DNA of 13,001 nucleotides from Thermohalobaculum sp039187815 (GCA_039187815.1 JBCCZI010000117.1:1-13001); one strand, 5' to 3'. Shown: positions 1 through 7,369, counted from the stretch's first letter. Program-made: numbers and translations. Notes: generated from the letters alone by a model not told the origin.

Positions 1-433
1 AAGGCCTTGGGCGCGATGTCAGACTGCACTTCGCGCTGGAACTCAGGACATGCTGAAAGCCATCCGTGCGCAGGACGTCGCGAAGCGGCGCGCGCGGAGC
101 GTGTAAGGCAACGGCCGCAGAGAAGGCCGGGGCTGTCGTCGACGAGGTCCATGAGACGCTAACCCACTATGCCTTCCCGGACAGCCATTGGATCAAGCTG
201 CGCACGAACAACCCGCTCGAGCGGGTCATGCGCGAGATCCGACGGCGAACGCGAGTCGTGGGGGCAGTCCCGGATGGCCAGTCCTGGCTCAACCTCGCAG
301 CGGCACGGCTGCGCCACATAGCCGGCACGCAATGGTCCATGCGCCGCTACATCTACATAGACCCACTGACGACCGCCAAGGCCGAAACCGGAGCCGCCAT
401 CGCACCAGCAACATGCGAAAAGTCCTGGACACT
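1..433 (+). pseudogene. IS256-type (Mutator) transposase, C-terminal remnant with frameshifts
   Basis: This is the decayed C-terminal part of an IS256/Mutator-family DDE transposase. The best-preserved block (about 107-366) contains the family hallmarks ETLTHYAFPDSHW, LRTNNPLERVMREIRRRTRV and RLRHIAGTQW. Upstream, a stretch in a different frame (MLKAIRAQD, from 50) ends at a TAA at 104-106, so a frameshift lies near 105. The linker between the two blocks is shorter than I expect for the family, suggesting a deletion of some 20 codons. Downstream, the usual family C-terminus (N-V/M-R-K-hydrophobic-L-D-T) appears at about 410-433 in yet another frame, implying a second frameshift between 366 and 405. 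The 5' part lies outside the window. The product cannot be functional. The IS right end was not located. Confidence 0.78.
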
Positions 434-557
434 ATCACCAAAGCCCAGGCTCGCAAATCCATGGATAGCGGTTTGCCCAACGCTATACCACATATCTGCC
501 TTGCATACACGGAACCAGTGCAAAGCGCCCGTGAGAAGCCCCAACCAAGTCACAACG

Positions 558-780
558 CTAGGCAAGCGCTCTAGTGATGCAACAGGCTTCGCGGAGCGCT
601 GTGTTGAAGCGTTGGGCACCCTCGATCGCACCCGCCTGCATGAACCGCTCGCGGACATCGCTCAGCGATGCGCGCGAGCGTGAGAAGATCACCTTTGCGT
701 CGGGCACCCTTTCATGAAGCCCAGCCAGTCTCCGAAATCGTTCAGCCACATTATCCAGTGGGCGAAATCAAAGACTCCGG
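558..780 (-). pseudogene. possible STAS/SulP-like C-terminal remnant
   Basis: Read on the minus strand, 749 down to 561 encodes a short open stretch (starting VAERFRRLAGLHERVPDAKV) with the pattern LHERV...VIFSRSRASLSDVRERFMQAG...RF.TALREA. This resembles the last helices of a STAS domain as found at the C-terminus of SulP anion transporters. Just upstream in another frame (about 780-700) FDFAHWIMWLNDF could be the preceding STAS strand and helix, which would mean a frameshift near 720-750. There is no start codon context, no promoter and no transmembrane part. This is pattern memory rather than an alignment, so the identification is weak; it could be chance coding-like sequence. Confidence 0.28.
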
Positions 781-842
781 GCTGCCGCGCCCATGCCGAT
801 CTCCGGCACCGTTCCTGCACAGCGATCGACGCCCCAAACCAT

Positions 843-980
843 TCAGGTGACGAAGTTCGTCGAGATCATCACTTGAGGTATCCAGGCGGGCGCTTGGGCA
901 ACCGAGAGCCCACCAAACACGATGCCCGCAGCCCTCTCGGGCGCAGGCATCGCGGCAGGCAGCAGCACATCACGCAACGC
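843..980 (-). pseudogene. possible MFS-transporter-like fragment
   Basis: On the minus strand, from 980 down to a TGA at 845-843, the frame reads ALRDVLLPAAMPAPERAAGI and then VFGGLSVAQAPAW. The combination P-x-E-R-x-x-G-I-V-F-G-G-L-S-V-A resembles the cytoplasmic loop and following helix in drug/arabinose-efflux type MFS proteins. It is only about 45 codons long, lacks a start and has no flanking membrane segments, so at best it is an eroded piece. Confidence is low and the match rests on motif memory. Confidence 0.25.
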
Positions 981-1092
981 CCTACCCGGGCAGGGTAATC
1001 ACCATCACAAAACGCCCGGGGAGATGTTCAAGTCAGTCTAATCCGAGACCTGATCACCCCGACGCCAACATAAACGATTCCTTAGGGATTGC

Positions 1093-1110
1093 TCGTGAAA
1101 AATATCACGA
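1093..1110. repeat. perfect inverted repeat TCGTGA-N6-TCACGA
   Basis: Two perfect 6-base arms (1093-1098 and 1105-1110) are separated by AAAATA in an AT-rich stretch beyond the aap operon terminator. No poly-T follows on either strand, so it is not a typical intrinsic terminator; its shape fits a small operator or a weak hairpin. No gene start lies close enough to assign it. Confidence 0.4.
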
Positions 1111-1130
1111 ATTCGACTAATATATGATAG

Positions 1131-1153
1131 AAGGGGGCTGGTTACGCCCCCTT
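1131..1153 (-). terminator. intrinsic-type terminator after aapP
   Basis: An 8-bp perfect stem (AAGGGGGC 1131-1138 with GCCCCCTT 1146-1153) and a 7-base loop lie 20 bases beyond the aapP stop codon. Read on the minus strand the stem is followed by CTATCATATATT, AT-rich but without a clean U run. Position and stem strength make it the probable end of the aapJQMP transcript. Confidence 0.65.
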
Positions 1154-1172
1154 GCCGGCCGAAGTCTTTGCT

Positions 1173-1964
1173 CTAGTGCCCCAAGATCTGACTGAGGAAG
1201 AGCTTGGTGCGATCCGATTTGGGGTTGAGGAAGAACTCCTCGGGTTCGTTCTGTTCGACGATCTGGCCCGCATCCATAAAGATCACGCGGTTCGCCACTT
1301 GGCGGGCAAAGCCCATCTCGTGGGTCACGCAGAGCATGGTCATGCCCTCTTCCGCAAGGCTGATCATGGTGTCGAGCACCTCTTTGATCATCTCAGGGTC
1401 CAGGGCCGAAGTCGGCGCGTCGAACAGCATGATTCGCGGGTTCATGCAGAGCGAGCGGGCGATCGCCACACGCTGCTGCTGACCGCCCGAGAGCTGACCC
1501 GGATACTTGCTCGCCTGCTCCGGGATCTTGACCCGCTCGAGGAAGTGCATCGCCGTCTCCTCGGCCTCTTTCTTTGGGATCTTGCGAACCCAAATCGGCG
1601 CGAGGGTGCAGTTCTCGAGGATCGTCAGATGCGGGAACAAGTTGAAGTGCTGGAACACCATGCCCACTTCGGCGCGGATCTTGTCGATGTTCTTCAGGTC
1701 GTTGTTCAGCTCGATCCCATCGACGATGATATCGCCCTTCTGGTGCTCCTCGAGGTGATTGATGCACCGGATCAGGGTGGACTTGCCCGAGCCCGAGGGC
1801 CCGCAGATGACGATCCGCTCACCGCGATAGACGGTGAGGTTGATGTCGCGCAGCACGTGGAACTCGCCATACCACTTGTTCATTGCGGTGATCTGGATGG
1901 CGAGCTCGTCCGACACCTGCATCTTGCTGCGGTCGGCGGAGAGCTTTTCGGCTGTTTCTGTCAT
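1173..1964 (-). CDS. aapP: general L-amino acid ABC transporter ATPase AapP (Walker B Glu replaced by Ala)
   Basis: This is the cytoplasmic ATP-binding subunit of a polar amino-acid (PAAT) importer, 263 aa, energising the AapQ/AapM channel. Visible motifs are Walker A GPSGSGKST (55-63), Q-loop VFQHFNLFP (Q105), signature LSGGQQQ (158-164), D-loop SALDPE (186-191) and H-loop THEMG (H215). Walker B reads IMLFDAPTS: residue 183 is Ala (codon GCG, plus-strand 1416-1418) where family members have the catalytic Glu. One base (GAG to GCG) explains it. From general knowledge of ABC ATPases this should nearly abolish hydrolysis while keeping ATP binding, so the importer may be inactive; all other motifs are intact. 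The start at 1964 is supported by AGGGAGA eight bases upstream. It is the last gene of the operon, 21 bases after the aapM stop, and is followed by a terminator. Confidence 0.95.
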   Translation of the reverse strand: MTETAEKLSADRSKMQVSDELAIQITAMNKWYGEFHVLRDINLTVYRGERIVICGPSGSGKSTLIRCINHLEEHQKGDIIVDGIELNNDLKNIDKIRAEVGMVFQHFNLFPHLTILENCTLAPIWVRKIPKKEAEETAMHFLERVKIPEQASKYPGQLSGGQQQRVAIARSLCMNPRIMLFDAPTSALDPEMIKEVLDTMISLAEEGMTMLCVTHEMGFARQVANRVIFMDAGQIVEQNEPEEFFLNPKSDRTKLFLSQILGH

Positions 1965-1985
1965 TTCGTGTCTCCCTGGCGCCGA

Positions 1986-3335
1986 TCAGCGATGATCGGT
2001 CTTGAGCTTGCGCTCGAGATACATCGAGTACCGCGACATCGCGAAGCAGCAGATGAAGAAAAGGACGGCGACGAAGAAGTAGACCTCGGCATAGATCCCC
2101 TGCCATTCGGCGTTTGCCAAGATCGGCTGAATGATGCCTAGTGGGTCGAACAGACCGATGATTGAGACCAGCACGCTGTCTTTGAAGACCCCGATGAAGA
2201 TGTTCACGATCGACGGGATCGAGATCTTGAGCGCCTGGGGCAGGATGATCAGCCGCATCGACTGACCATAGGTCAGCCCCATGGCGTCGCCTGCCTCGTA
2301 CTGCCCTTTGGGCAAAGCCGCCAGACCGCCGCGGATCGCTTCGGCGATATAGGCCGAGGCGAACAGCGTCACCATGATCAGCACCCGCAGGATGATGTCG
2401 AAACTGGTGCCCGGCGGCAGGAAGTAGTTCAGCAGCGTCGAGGCAACGAACAGCAGCGTGATCAGCGGCACACCGCGGATCGCCTCGATGAACACGACCG
2501 AGACGAACTTGATGAACAGCAGGCTCGACTGGCGCCCAAGGGCCAGCATAATGCCGATCGGCAGCGATCCCGCGATCGCCACAACGCCAATAATCACCGT
2601 CAGGAGAAAGCCGCCGAACTGCGCACTCTCAACCGGAGCAAAGCCGATGGCGCCGTACTGGCCTGTCAGCCCATCGGTGAGCGGCCCCCAAACGAAATTC
2701 AGGTAGAGCGCCACGACGACGATCGCGCCGGCTATGGCCACGCCCACCGTGCCGATGATCGGATGATCGATCGACATGATCGCCCTCAGCGCCAGGATGC
2801 CCAGCAGCACGCCTGCGACAAAGGTGAAGAAGGGCCAAATCGAGCCACCCCACAGCAGGAAGTAGGCCACCACGGGATAGGCCGCCGTCACGACAAACAG
2901 CAGTTTGCGCCCGGGGAAGCCGCCGAACAGAACCGGCAGCAGCGCCACGAACAGCAGCGCAAAGGCGAGATTGGGCCGCCAGCGCAGCTCCTCGGGATAG
3001 CGGCCATAGATGAACTGCTCGAACCGCTCGTTGATGATCGCCCAGCAGGCGCCGCGCACGCCCTCGCCAAAGCTCTCATCCATGATCTGGCGGCACTCAT
3101 CCAGGGACTTGGCGTTCCAGACCGAGTGGAGCAGAACCCATTCGATGAGCCCCGGCAGGGTCCACAGCAGGAAGGCGACCGAGATCAGGGTCAGCGTGCC
3201 GTTCACCCAGTCGGAGAACAGGTTCTCGCGAACCCAGTGGCGCAGCCCGGTCTCGCCGGGAGGCGGAGGGGCCTGCGGGATCTCGCCCGAGGCGACAAAA
3301 GCCACCGGAGCGCGTTCGGGAGTCGTATCCGTCAT
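1986..3335 (-). CDS. aapM: general L-amino acid ABC transporter permease AapM
   Basis: Inner-membrane permease of the Aap/Bzt importer, 449 aa, pairing with AapQ to form the channel. It begins with a Pro-rich cytoplasmic tail (1-40), followed by hydrophobic segments at about 48-70, 122-140, 144-163, 167-187, 192-216, 241-266, 274-304, 313-337, 372-398 and 415-434. The ATPase-coupling EAA loop is at about 332-366 (AEAIRGGL, LPKGQYEAGDAMGL, IILPQAL). A loop between the first two segments (71-120) contains C81 and C97, a plausible periplasmic disulfide pair. The start at 3335 is one base after the aapQ stop, with AAGGAG inside the end of aapQ as ribosome binding site, indicating translational coupling. 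AapM and BztC are the same family under different names; I assign M rather than Q from gene order and sequence character. Confidence 0.93.
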   Translation of the reverse strand: MTDTTPERAPVAFVASGEIPQAPPPPGETGLRHWVRENLFSDWVNGTLTLISVAFLLWTLPGLIEWVLLHSVWNAKSLDECRQIMDESFGEGVRGACWAIINERFEQFIYGRYPEELRWRPNLAFALLFVALLPVLFGGFPGRKLLFVVTAAYPVVAYFLLWGGSIWPFFTFVAGVLLGILALRAIMSIDHPIIGTVGVAIAGAIVVVALYLNFVWGPLTDGLTGQYGAIGFAPVESAQFGGFLLTVIIGVVAIAGSLPIGIMLALGRQSSLLFIKFVSVVFIEAIRGVPLITLLFVASTLLNYFLPPGTSFDIILRVLIMVTLFASAYIAEAIRGGLAALPKGQYEAGDAMGLTYGQSMRLIILPQALKISIPSIVNIFIGVFKDSVLVSIIGLFDPLGIIQPILANAEWQGIYAEVYFFVAVLFFICCFAMSRYSMYLERKLKTDHR

Positions 3336-3336
3336 C

Positions 3337-4737
3337 TCAGCGCTCCTTCAGCTTGATTCGTTCGTTGAACCAGTTGATCACCGCTGAGATCGACAGCGAG
3401 ATCGTCAGGTAGAACGCCATCAGCAACAGCAGGCACTCCATCTCGCGCCCGGTCTGGTTCAGCGTGATGCCGCCCAAGGTCCCGGTCACATCCATGTAGC
3501 CAACCGCAATGGCCAATGAGCTGTTCTTGGTCAGGTTCAGATACTGCGAGATCTGCGGTGGGATGATCACCCGCAGCGCCTGGGGCAGGATGACCAGGCT
3601 CATGATCCGTCCAGGACGCAGACCCAGCGCGCCAGCAGCCTCGGATTGCCCCTTGGGGATGGCTTGTATGCCGCCGCGCACGATCTCGGCAACAAAGGCG
3701 CCGGTGTAGATCGACAACGCGAGCCAGAGGGCCATTAACGAGTTGCGCGCATGGATCGAGGCGTCCTCACCCGAGGTGAAGTTGAAGCCCTTCAATTCGG
3801 GATAGAGCCAACTGACCGGCTGCCCCATCACGTAATAGGCGATCACCAGGGGTAGAACTAAGATCGCCACGCGCACAGACAGCGTCGACATGGAGTAGAG
3901 CGCGAACCCGAGCCCAGCGCCGATCGCCACACCGACAACCAGCTTCCAGATGATACCAAAGGCCCCTTGGTCGAAGCTCGGCAACAGCAGCCAGATGACG
4001 CCAAGGCCGAAGACGATGGCAAAGGCCTGACCGAACAGGTGCAGTGCGTTCGGGATCTCGTTACCCGAGCGCTCCTGGTACTTGGCGCGGATGCCGTTGA
4101 AGAGGAAAAGCGCCAGAACCGAGACAACAAAGACGATCAACATAACCATCGATCCGGCCTCGAACACCGGCCGGGGTACGTAGAAGCCGCGGTTCGTCGC
4201 GGCAATCATGTCGAACCACAGTGTTGCGCGCTCGCCCTCGGGCACATTCTCGCGGAACTGCTTGGGCGCCGGCAGCGACTCGATGAAGATTGAGTACCAG
4301 AGGAGGATCTGGACCAGAAGGGGGACGTTGCGGACCGCCTCGATGTAGACCAGCATCAGCTTCGAGACGACCCAGTTCTTGGACAGCCGTAGCACACCGG
4401 CGATCACGCCGATCACGGTGCAGGCAATGCAACCCATGAAGGCCACCAGCAGCGTGTTCAACATACCGACCACAGCCGCCTCCCAATGGAGAGAGGTCGA
4501 ACTGTAGCTGATCAGCTTCTGATTGATGTCATAGGATGCGGTCGTCCCAAGGAACGAGAAGTTGAAGTCTTTCCCCAGCGCAGCGAGGTTGGCTATCGCG
4601 TTCGAAACCAACCAGCCGACGGCCAGCATCAGCAAAAGGAATGCAACGATCTGGAGGAAGCTGGACCGATAGCGCGCGTCGGTCCAGAGCATGTCCAGGC
4701 GGAACCCGCCCTGGGATTGCTCCGTGATGGATGTCAT
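3337..4737 (-). CDS. aapQ: general L-amino acid ABC transporter permease AapQ
   Basis: Inner-membrane permease of the same importer, 466 aa. The N-terminus is short and polar, followed by a first membrane segment at about 28-48. The transport domain starts near 90 (GMLNTLLVAFMGC) with further hydrophobic segments at about 140-155, 196-214, 236-253, 262-282, 286-304, 333-354 and 434-455. The EAA loop is at about 350-387 (AEIVRGGIQAIPKGQSEAAG, VILPQAL), and NLTKNSSLAIAVGY (401-414) is a well-conserved permease stretch of this family. The start at 4737 (ATGACATCC) has a modest GGGGCGAGAG upstream. It lies 90 bases after aapJ with a strong terminator hairpin between them, so it is probably transcribed by read-through, and is coupled to aapM. 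Confidence 0.93.
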   Translation of the reverse strand: MTSITEQSQGGFRLDMLWTDARYRSSFLQIVAFLLLMLAVGWLVSNAIANLAALGKDFNFSFLGTTASYDINQKLISYSSTSLHWEAAVVGMLNTLLVAFMGCIACTVIGVIAGVLRLSKNWVVSKLMLVYIEAVRNVPLLVQILLWYSIFIESLPAPKQFRENVPEGERATLWFDMIAATNRGFYVPRPVFEAGSMVMLIVFVVSVLALFLFNGIRAKYQERSGNEIPNALHLFGQAFAIVFGLGVIWLLLPSFDQGAFGIIWKLVVGVAIGAGLGFALYSMSTLSVRVAILVLPLVIAYYVMGQPVSWLYPELKGFNFTSGEDASIHARNSLMALWLALSIYTGAFVAEIVRGGIQAIPKGQSEAAGALGLRPGRIMSLVILPQALRVIIPPQISQYLNLTKNSSLAIAVGYMDVTGTLGGITLNQTGREMECLLLLMAFYLTISLSISAVINWFNERIKLKER

Positions 4738-4783
4738 CTCTCGCCCCTGTTGCGGCGGGCCTTCGTCGGGCCTCGCTCACGAT

Positions 4784-4818
4784 ACAAAAAGGGCGCGGTC
4801 CGGATCCGAACCGCGCCC
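4784..4818 (-). terminator. intrinsic terminator/attenuator between aapJ and aapQ
   Basis: A perfect 9-bp GC stem (GGGCGCGGT 4791-4799 with ACCGCGCCC 4810-4818) has a self-complementary CGGATCCG inside its loop. On the minus strand it is immediately followed by TTTTTGT (4790-4784), a classical intrinsic terminator. It sits 10 bases past the aapJ stop. In binding-protein operons such elements typically let most transcripts end after the binding-protein gene while protecting its 3' end, giving excess binding protein over permease. Confidence 0.85.
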
Positions 4819-4827
4819 CCGCTCAGA

Positions 4828-5835
4828 TCAGCGGAACGGCGGGGCGTACTGCAGACCGCCTTGGCTGTAGAGCGCGTTCAGACCGCGCCCGATGCCGAGA
4901 GGCACCAGATACTCGTCGAACAGCTCGCCATAGTTGCCGCCGGCCTTGATTGCGTGGACAGCCCAGTCGGCGGGCAGGCCGAGCATCTCGCCCATATTGC
5001 CCTCGGAGCCCAGCATCCGGCCCACATCGGGGTTCGGCGGGCTGGACGCCAAGTCATCGGCATTGCCTTTGGTCACGCCGTACTCCTCGGCGGCCAGCAG
5101 GGCAAAGTAGGTCCACTTGACCACGTCGCCCCAGACCTCGTCGCCCTCACGCACCAGCGGGCCGAGCGGCTCTTTCGAGATGATCTCGGGCAGCAGGACG
5201 TGATCGTCCGGGGCCTCGAATGTCGCCTTGGTGGCGGCCAGACCCGAGGCATCCGTGGTGTACACGTCGCACGCACCGGCCAGGTAGTTCTGCTGCGCCT
5301 CGGCGTTGGTCTCGATCGGCAGCGGCTCGTAGCTCATGCCGTTGACGCGGAAGAAGTCGGCGAGGTTCAGCTCGGTGGTGGTGCCGGTCTGAATGCAGAC
5401 GGTGGCACCGTCGAGCTCGGTGGCTGAAGTGACGCCGAGCGATTTCGGCACCATGAAGCCCTGACCGTCGTAATAGTTGACGCCGAGGAAGGTGAAGCCG
5501 AGATCCACATCGCGCGACAGCGTCCAGGTGGTGTTGCGTGCCAGCACGTCCACCTCGCCCGAAGCCAGCGCCGTGAAGCGGGTCTTACCGGTGGTGGGGG
5601 TGAATTTCACCGCATCGGCATCGCCGAACACCGCCGCAGCGACCGCGCGGCAAAGGCCCACGTCGAAGCCGTGCCACTTGCCGTTCTCGTCGGTGAAAGC
5701 AAAGCCCGCAAGACCGGTCGAGACGCCGCACTGGACGTGCCCCTTGGCCTTGATGTCATCGAGCGTGCCGGCGCTGGCGAGTCCCGCGGCGAGCGCCGCG
5801 GTTGCCAGCGTGCCAAAGAACACGGAAGTTTTCAT
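4828..5835 (-). CDS. aapJ: general L-amino acid ABC transporter substrate-binding protein AapJ
   Basis: Periplasmic solute-binding protein, family 3, 335 aa, the usual length for AapJ/BztA. It captures a broad range of L-amino acids (family members favour Glu, Gln, Asp, Asn and others) and delivers them to AapQM. A Sec signal peptide covers residues 1-22 (Lys near the start, hydrophobic core, LASA cleavage site before GTLDD). The family-3 signature GFDVGLCRAVAAAVFGD spans about 56-72. RNTTWT (100-105) and QTGTTTELN (149-157) line the expected ligand cleft, with TTDASGLAA at 193-201. The start at 5835 has a weak purine-rich AGAGGTAAGA upstream. It is the first gene of the operon, divergent from metC, and is followed by a terminator that probably sets its expression above the permease genes. 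Confidence 0.95.
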   Translation of the reverse strand: MKTSVFFGTLATAALAAGLASAGTLDDIKAKGHVQCGVSTGLAGFAFTDENGKWHGFDVGLCRAVAAAVFGDADAVKFTPTTGKTRFTALASGEVDVLARNTTWTLSRDVDLGFTFLGVNYYDGQGFMVPKSLGVTSATELDGATVCIQTGTTTELNLADFFRVNGMSYEPLPIETNAEAQQNYLAGACDVYTTDASGLAATKATFEAPDDHVLLPEIISKEPLGPLVREGDEVWGDVVKWTYFALLAAEEYGVTKGNADDLASSPPNPDVGRMLGSEGNMGEMLGLPADWAVHAIKAGGNYGELFDEYLVPLGIGRGLNALYSQGGLQYAPPFR

Positions 5836-5930
5836 GTCTTACCTCTTACCTGTTTGCGCCCTCAGGGGACGCCTCCCAAACCTGGGCGCTTGGGTATCCA
5901 TTGACTTTTGGGATAACTCCCATCACCAAG

Positions 5931-5958
5931 ATTGAACGGAGCCGCGATAGGCCGTCAA
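5931..5958 (-). promoter_or_regulatory. candidate sigma70 promoter for aapJ
   Basis: On the minus strand, TTGACG (5958-5953) and TTCAAT (5936-5931) are separated by 16 bases: five of six and four of six matches to the -35 and -10 consensus. It would start transcription about 90 bases upstream of the aapJ start codon. This is a by-eye match only. Confidence 0.35.
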
Positions 5959-6003
5959 GGCATCAACTCGCTGCGCTGCGGAATAAATCCCGATTTGGAG
6001 CGC

Positions 6004-6031
6004 TTGACGCAAAGCGTTGGCAAGTTAGCGT
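6004..6031 (+). promoter_or_regulatory. weak candidate promoter for the metC-like gene
   Basis: TTGACG (6004-6009), a 16-base spacer and TAGCGT (6026-6031) give a good -35 but a poor -10. The -35 element sits in a small inverted repeat (CGCTT 6001-6005, AAGCG 6012-6016), which could be an operator. The implied leader is about 30 bases. Confidence 0.28.
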
Positions 6032-6067
6032 CTCGGAACCCGCCCTTTAGCGCAAGGAATGGTCTCC

Positions 6068-7246
6068 ATGAAGGACGCAACCCGGGCCGTGCATGCGGGC
6101 CGCTCTCCCGGTCCCGATCCGCGGTTCGTCAATCCGCCTGTATACCATGCTTCGACAATCCTCTTCGACACGGTCGGAGCGATGCGGGCGACGGGCAAGA
6201 TCCGCTCGGGCGACGGGGTCACCTATGCCGTGCACGGAACGCCGGGAACCTACGCTTTTGAGGATGCAGTCGCCGAGCTCGAGGGCGGCTATCGCACCCG
6301 GATTTGCTCGGCCGGAGCACAGGCGTTGTCGGGGCCGCTGCTGAGTTTCCTCTCGACGGGCGATCACGTGCTGATGCCGGACAACTGCTATGGCAACACG
6401 CGGCAGCTGGCCGATGGCATGCTGGCGCGGATGGGGATCGAGGCGACCTATTATGATCCACTGATCGGCGGGGAGATCCGCCAGCTGATGCGCGAGAACA
6501 CCCGTGTCGTCTATACCGAGAGCCCGGGCAGCCAGACCTTCGAAGTGCAGGACATCCCAGCGATCGCCGAGGAGGCCCATGCGCGCGGCGCCGTGGTCAT
6601 GCTCGACAACACCTGGGCCTCGCCGCTGTACTTCAAAGCCTTTGAGCACGGGGTGGATGTCTCGATCCAGGCGGTGACCAAATACGTCAGCGGCCATGGT
6701 GATTTGGTAATGGGTTCGGTGACCACGACCGAGGACGCCTATCCGACATTGCAACAAGGCTGGTACCATCTCGGCCTGTCGGGCAGCCCGGACGACACCT
6801 ATTTGGCGCTCCGCGGGCTCAGAACCATCGAAGTGCGTCTGGCGCGTCACTGGGAAACGGGCCTGCGGCTCGGCGAGTGGCTGGCAGACCGGCCCGAGGT
6901 CGCAGGCGTCGTGCATCCCGCCATGGAGCATGACCCCGGCCATGCGATCTGGAAACGCGATTTTCGCGGCGCGGGCGGGCTGTTTGGCTTCTGGCTCGAT
7001 CCCGGGCTCTCGAGCCGGGAGCATCAGGCGGCCTTTTGCAACGGTCTCTTGCTGTTCGGCATGGGCTTCTCCTGGGGCAGCTATCAGAGCATGATCATGC
7101 CGGCGAACCCACGCCGAACCGCCACAGCCTGGCCCAGACCTGGCCAACCCAAGGGGCAACTGATGCGGATCTATGCGGGGCTCGAAGATGCCGACGACCT
7201 GATCGCCGATCTCAAGGCCGGGTTCGAGCGCTTGCGCGCGGTTTAG
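6068..7246 (+). CDS. metC: cystathionine beta-lyase-like PLP enzyme (Cys/Met metabolism family)
   Basis: Probably cleaves cystathionine to homocysteine, pyruvate and ammonia in methionine synthesis, as a cytoplasmic PLP-dependent fold-type I enzyme. An in-frame ATG at 6059 exists, but AAGGA (6054-6058) abuts it and is spaced nine bases from the ATG at 6068, so I choose 6068 (392 aa). Residue numbers here count from 6059. The PLP-binding Lys is K208 in SIQAVTKYVSGHGD, the cofactor Asp is D183 in LDNTWASP, and Y56 and Y111 (NCYGNTR) match active-site tyrosines. The Arg expected two residues after Y56 (Y-x-R, phosphate binding in E. coli MetC) is Val here (YAVHGTP). Related lyases such as cysteine-conjugate beta-lyase cannot be excluded. 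It is divergent from aapJ, and 123 bases separate it from coxG. Confidence 0.85.
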   Translation: MKDATRAVHAGRSPGPDPRFVNPPVYHASTILFDTVGAMRATGKIRSGDGVTYAVHGTPGTYAFEDAVAELEGGYRTRICSAGAQALSGPLLSFLSTGDHVLMPDNCYGNTRQLADGMLARMGIEATYYDPLIGGEIRQLMRENTRVVYTESPGSQTFEVQDIPAIAEEAHARGAVVMLDNTWASPLYFKAFEHGVDVSIQAVTKYVSGHGDLVMGSVTTTEDAYPTLQQGWYHLGLSGSPDDTYLALRGLRTIEVRLARHWETGLRLGEWLADRPEVAGVVHPAMEHDPGHAIWKRDFRGAGGLFGFWLDPGLSSREHQAAFCNGLLLFGMGFSWGSYQSMIMPANPRRTATAWPRPGQPKGQLMRIYAGLEDADDLIADLKAGFERLRAV

Positions 7247-7369
7247 CGCCGCCGAACCGGTGGGAAATGAAAAAGCCGGCCATCGGCATGCCTCAGCGCT
7301 GGACAGCAGGGGCACGCCATGACTAGCCTTGTAAAAAAACTGACAAACCGCACAGGGAGAGCCGTTTCC

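Larger units (their letters stand above)
434..1130. other. gene-poor, degenerate stretch
   Basis: I see no intact gene in these roughly 700 bases. Base composition is more mixed than in the coding blocks, several short overlapping open frames end at random, and none has a convincing ribosome binding site. Two minus-strand stretches, annotated separately, look like eroded protein-coding remnants. An imperfect palindrome (CCCT-a-CCCGGG-c-AGGG, 980-995) and an AT-rich end (1070-1130) are the other visible structures. The stretch probably represents old insertion and decay between the dead IS and the aap operon. Confidence 0.55.

Noticed and set aside
980..995. Imperfect palindrome CCCT-a-CCCGGG-c-AGGG
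   Set aside because: Short and GC-rich, with no U run and no neighbouring gene; likely chance in high-GC DNA.
1152..2141. Plus-strand open frame antisense to aapP and aapM
   Set aside because: It overlaps the aapP terminator and two clearly identified minus-strand genes; its product is Asp/His/Arg-rich without a known fold.
4486..5427. Plus-strand open frame antisense to aapQ and aapJ
   Set aside because: It runs through the aapJ-aapQ terminator and mirrors two well-supported genes.
7329..7346. TTGT-N10-ACAA in front of coxG as an FNR/CRP-like box
   Set aside because: Half-sites and spacing do not match the FNR (TTGAT-N4-ATCAA) or CRP consensus; it is too weak to report as a site.
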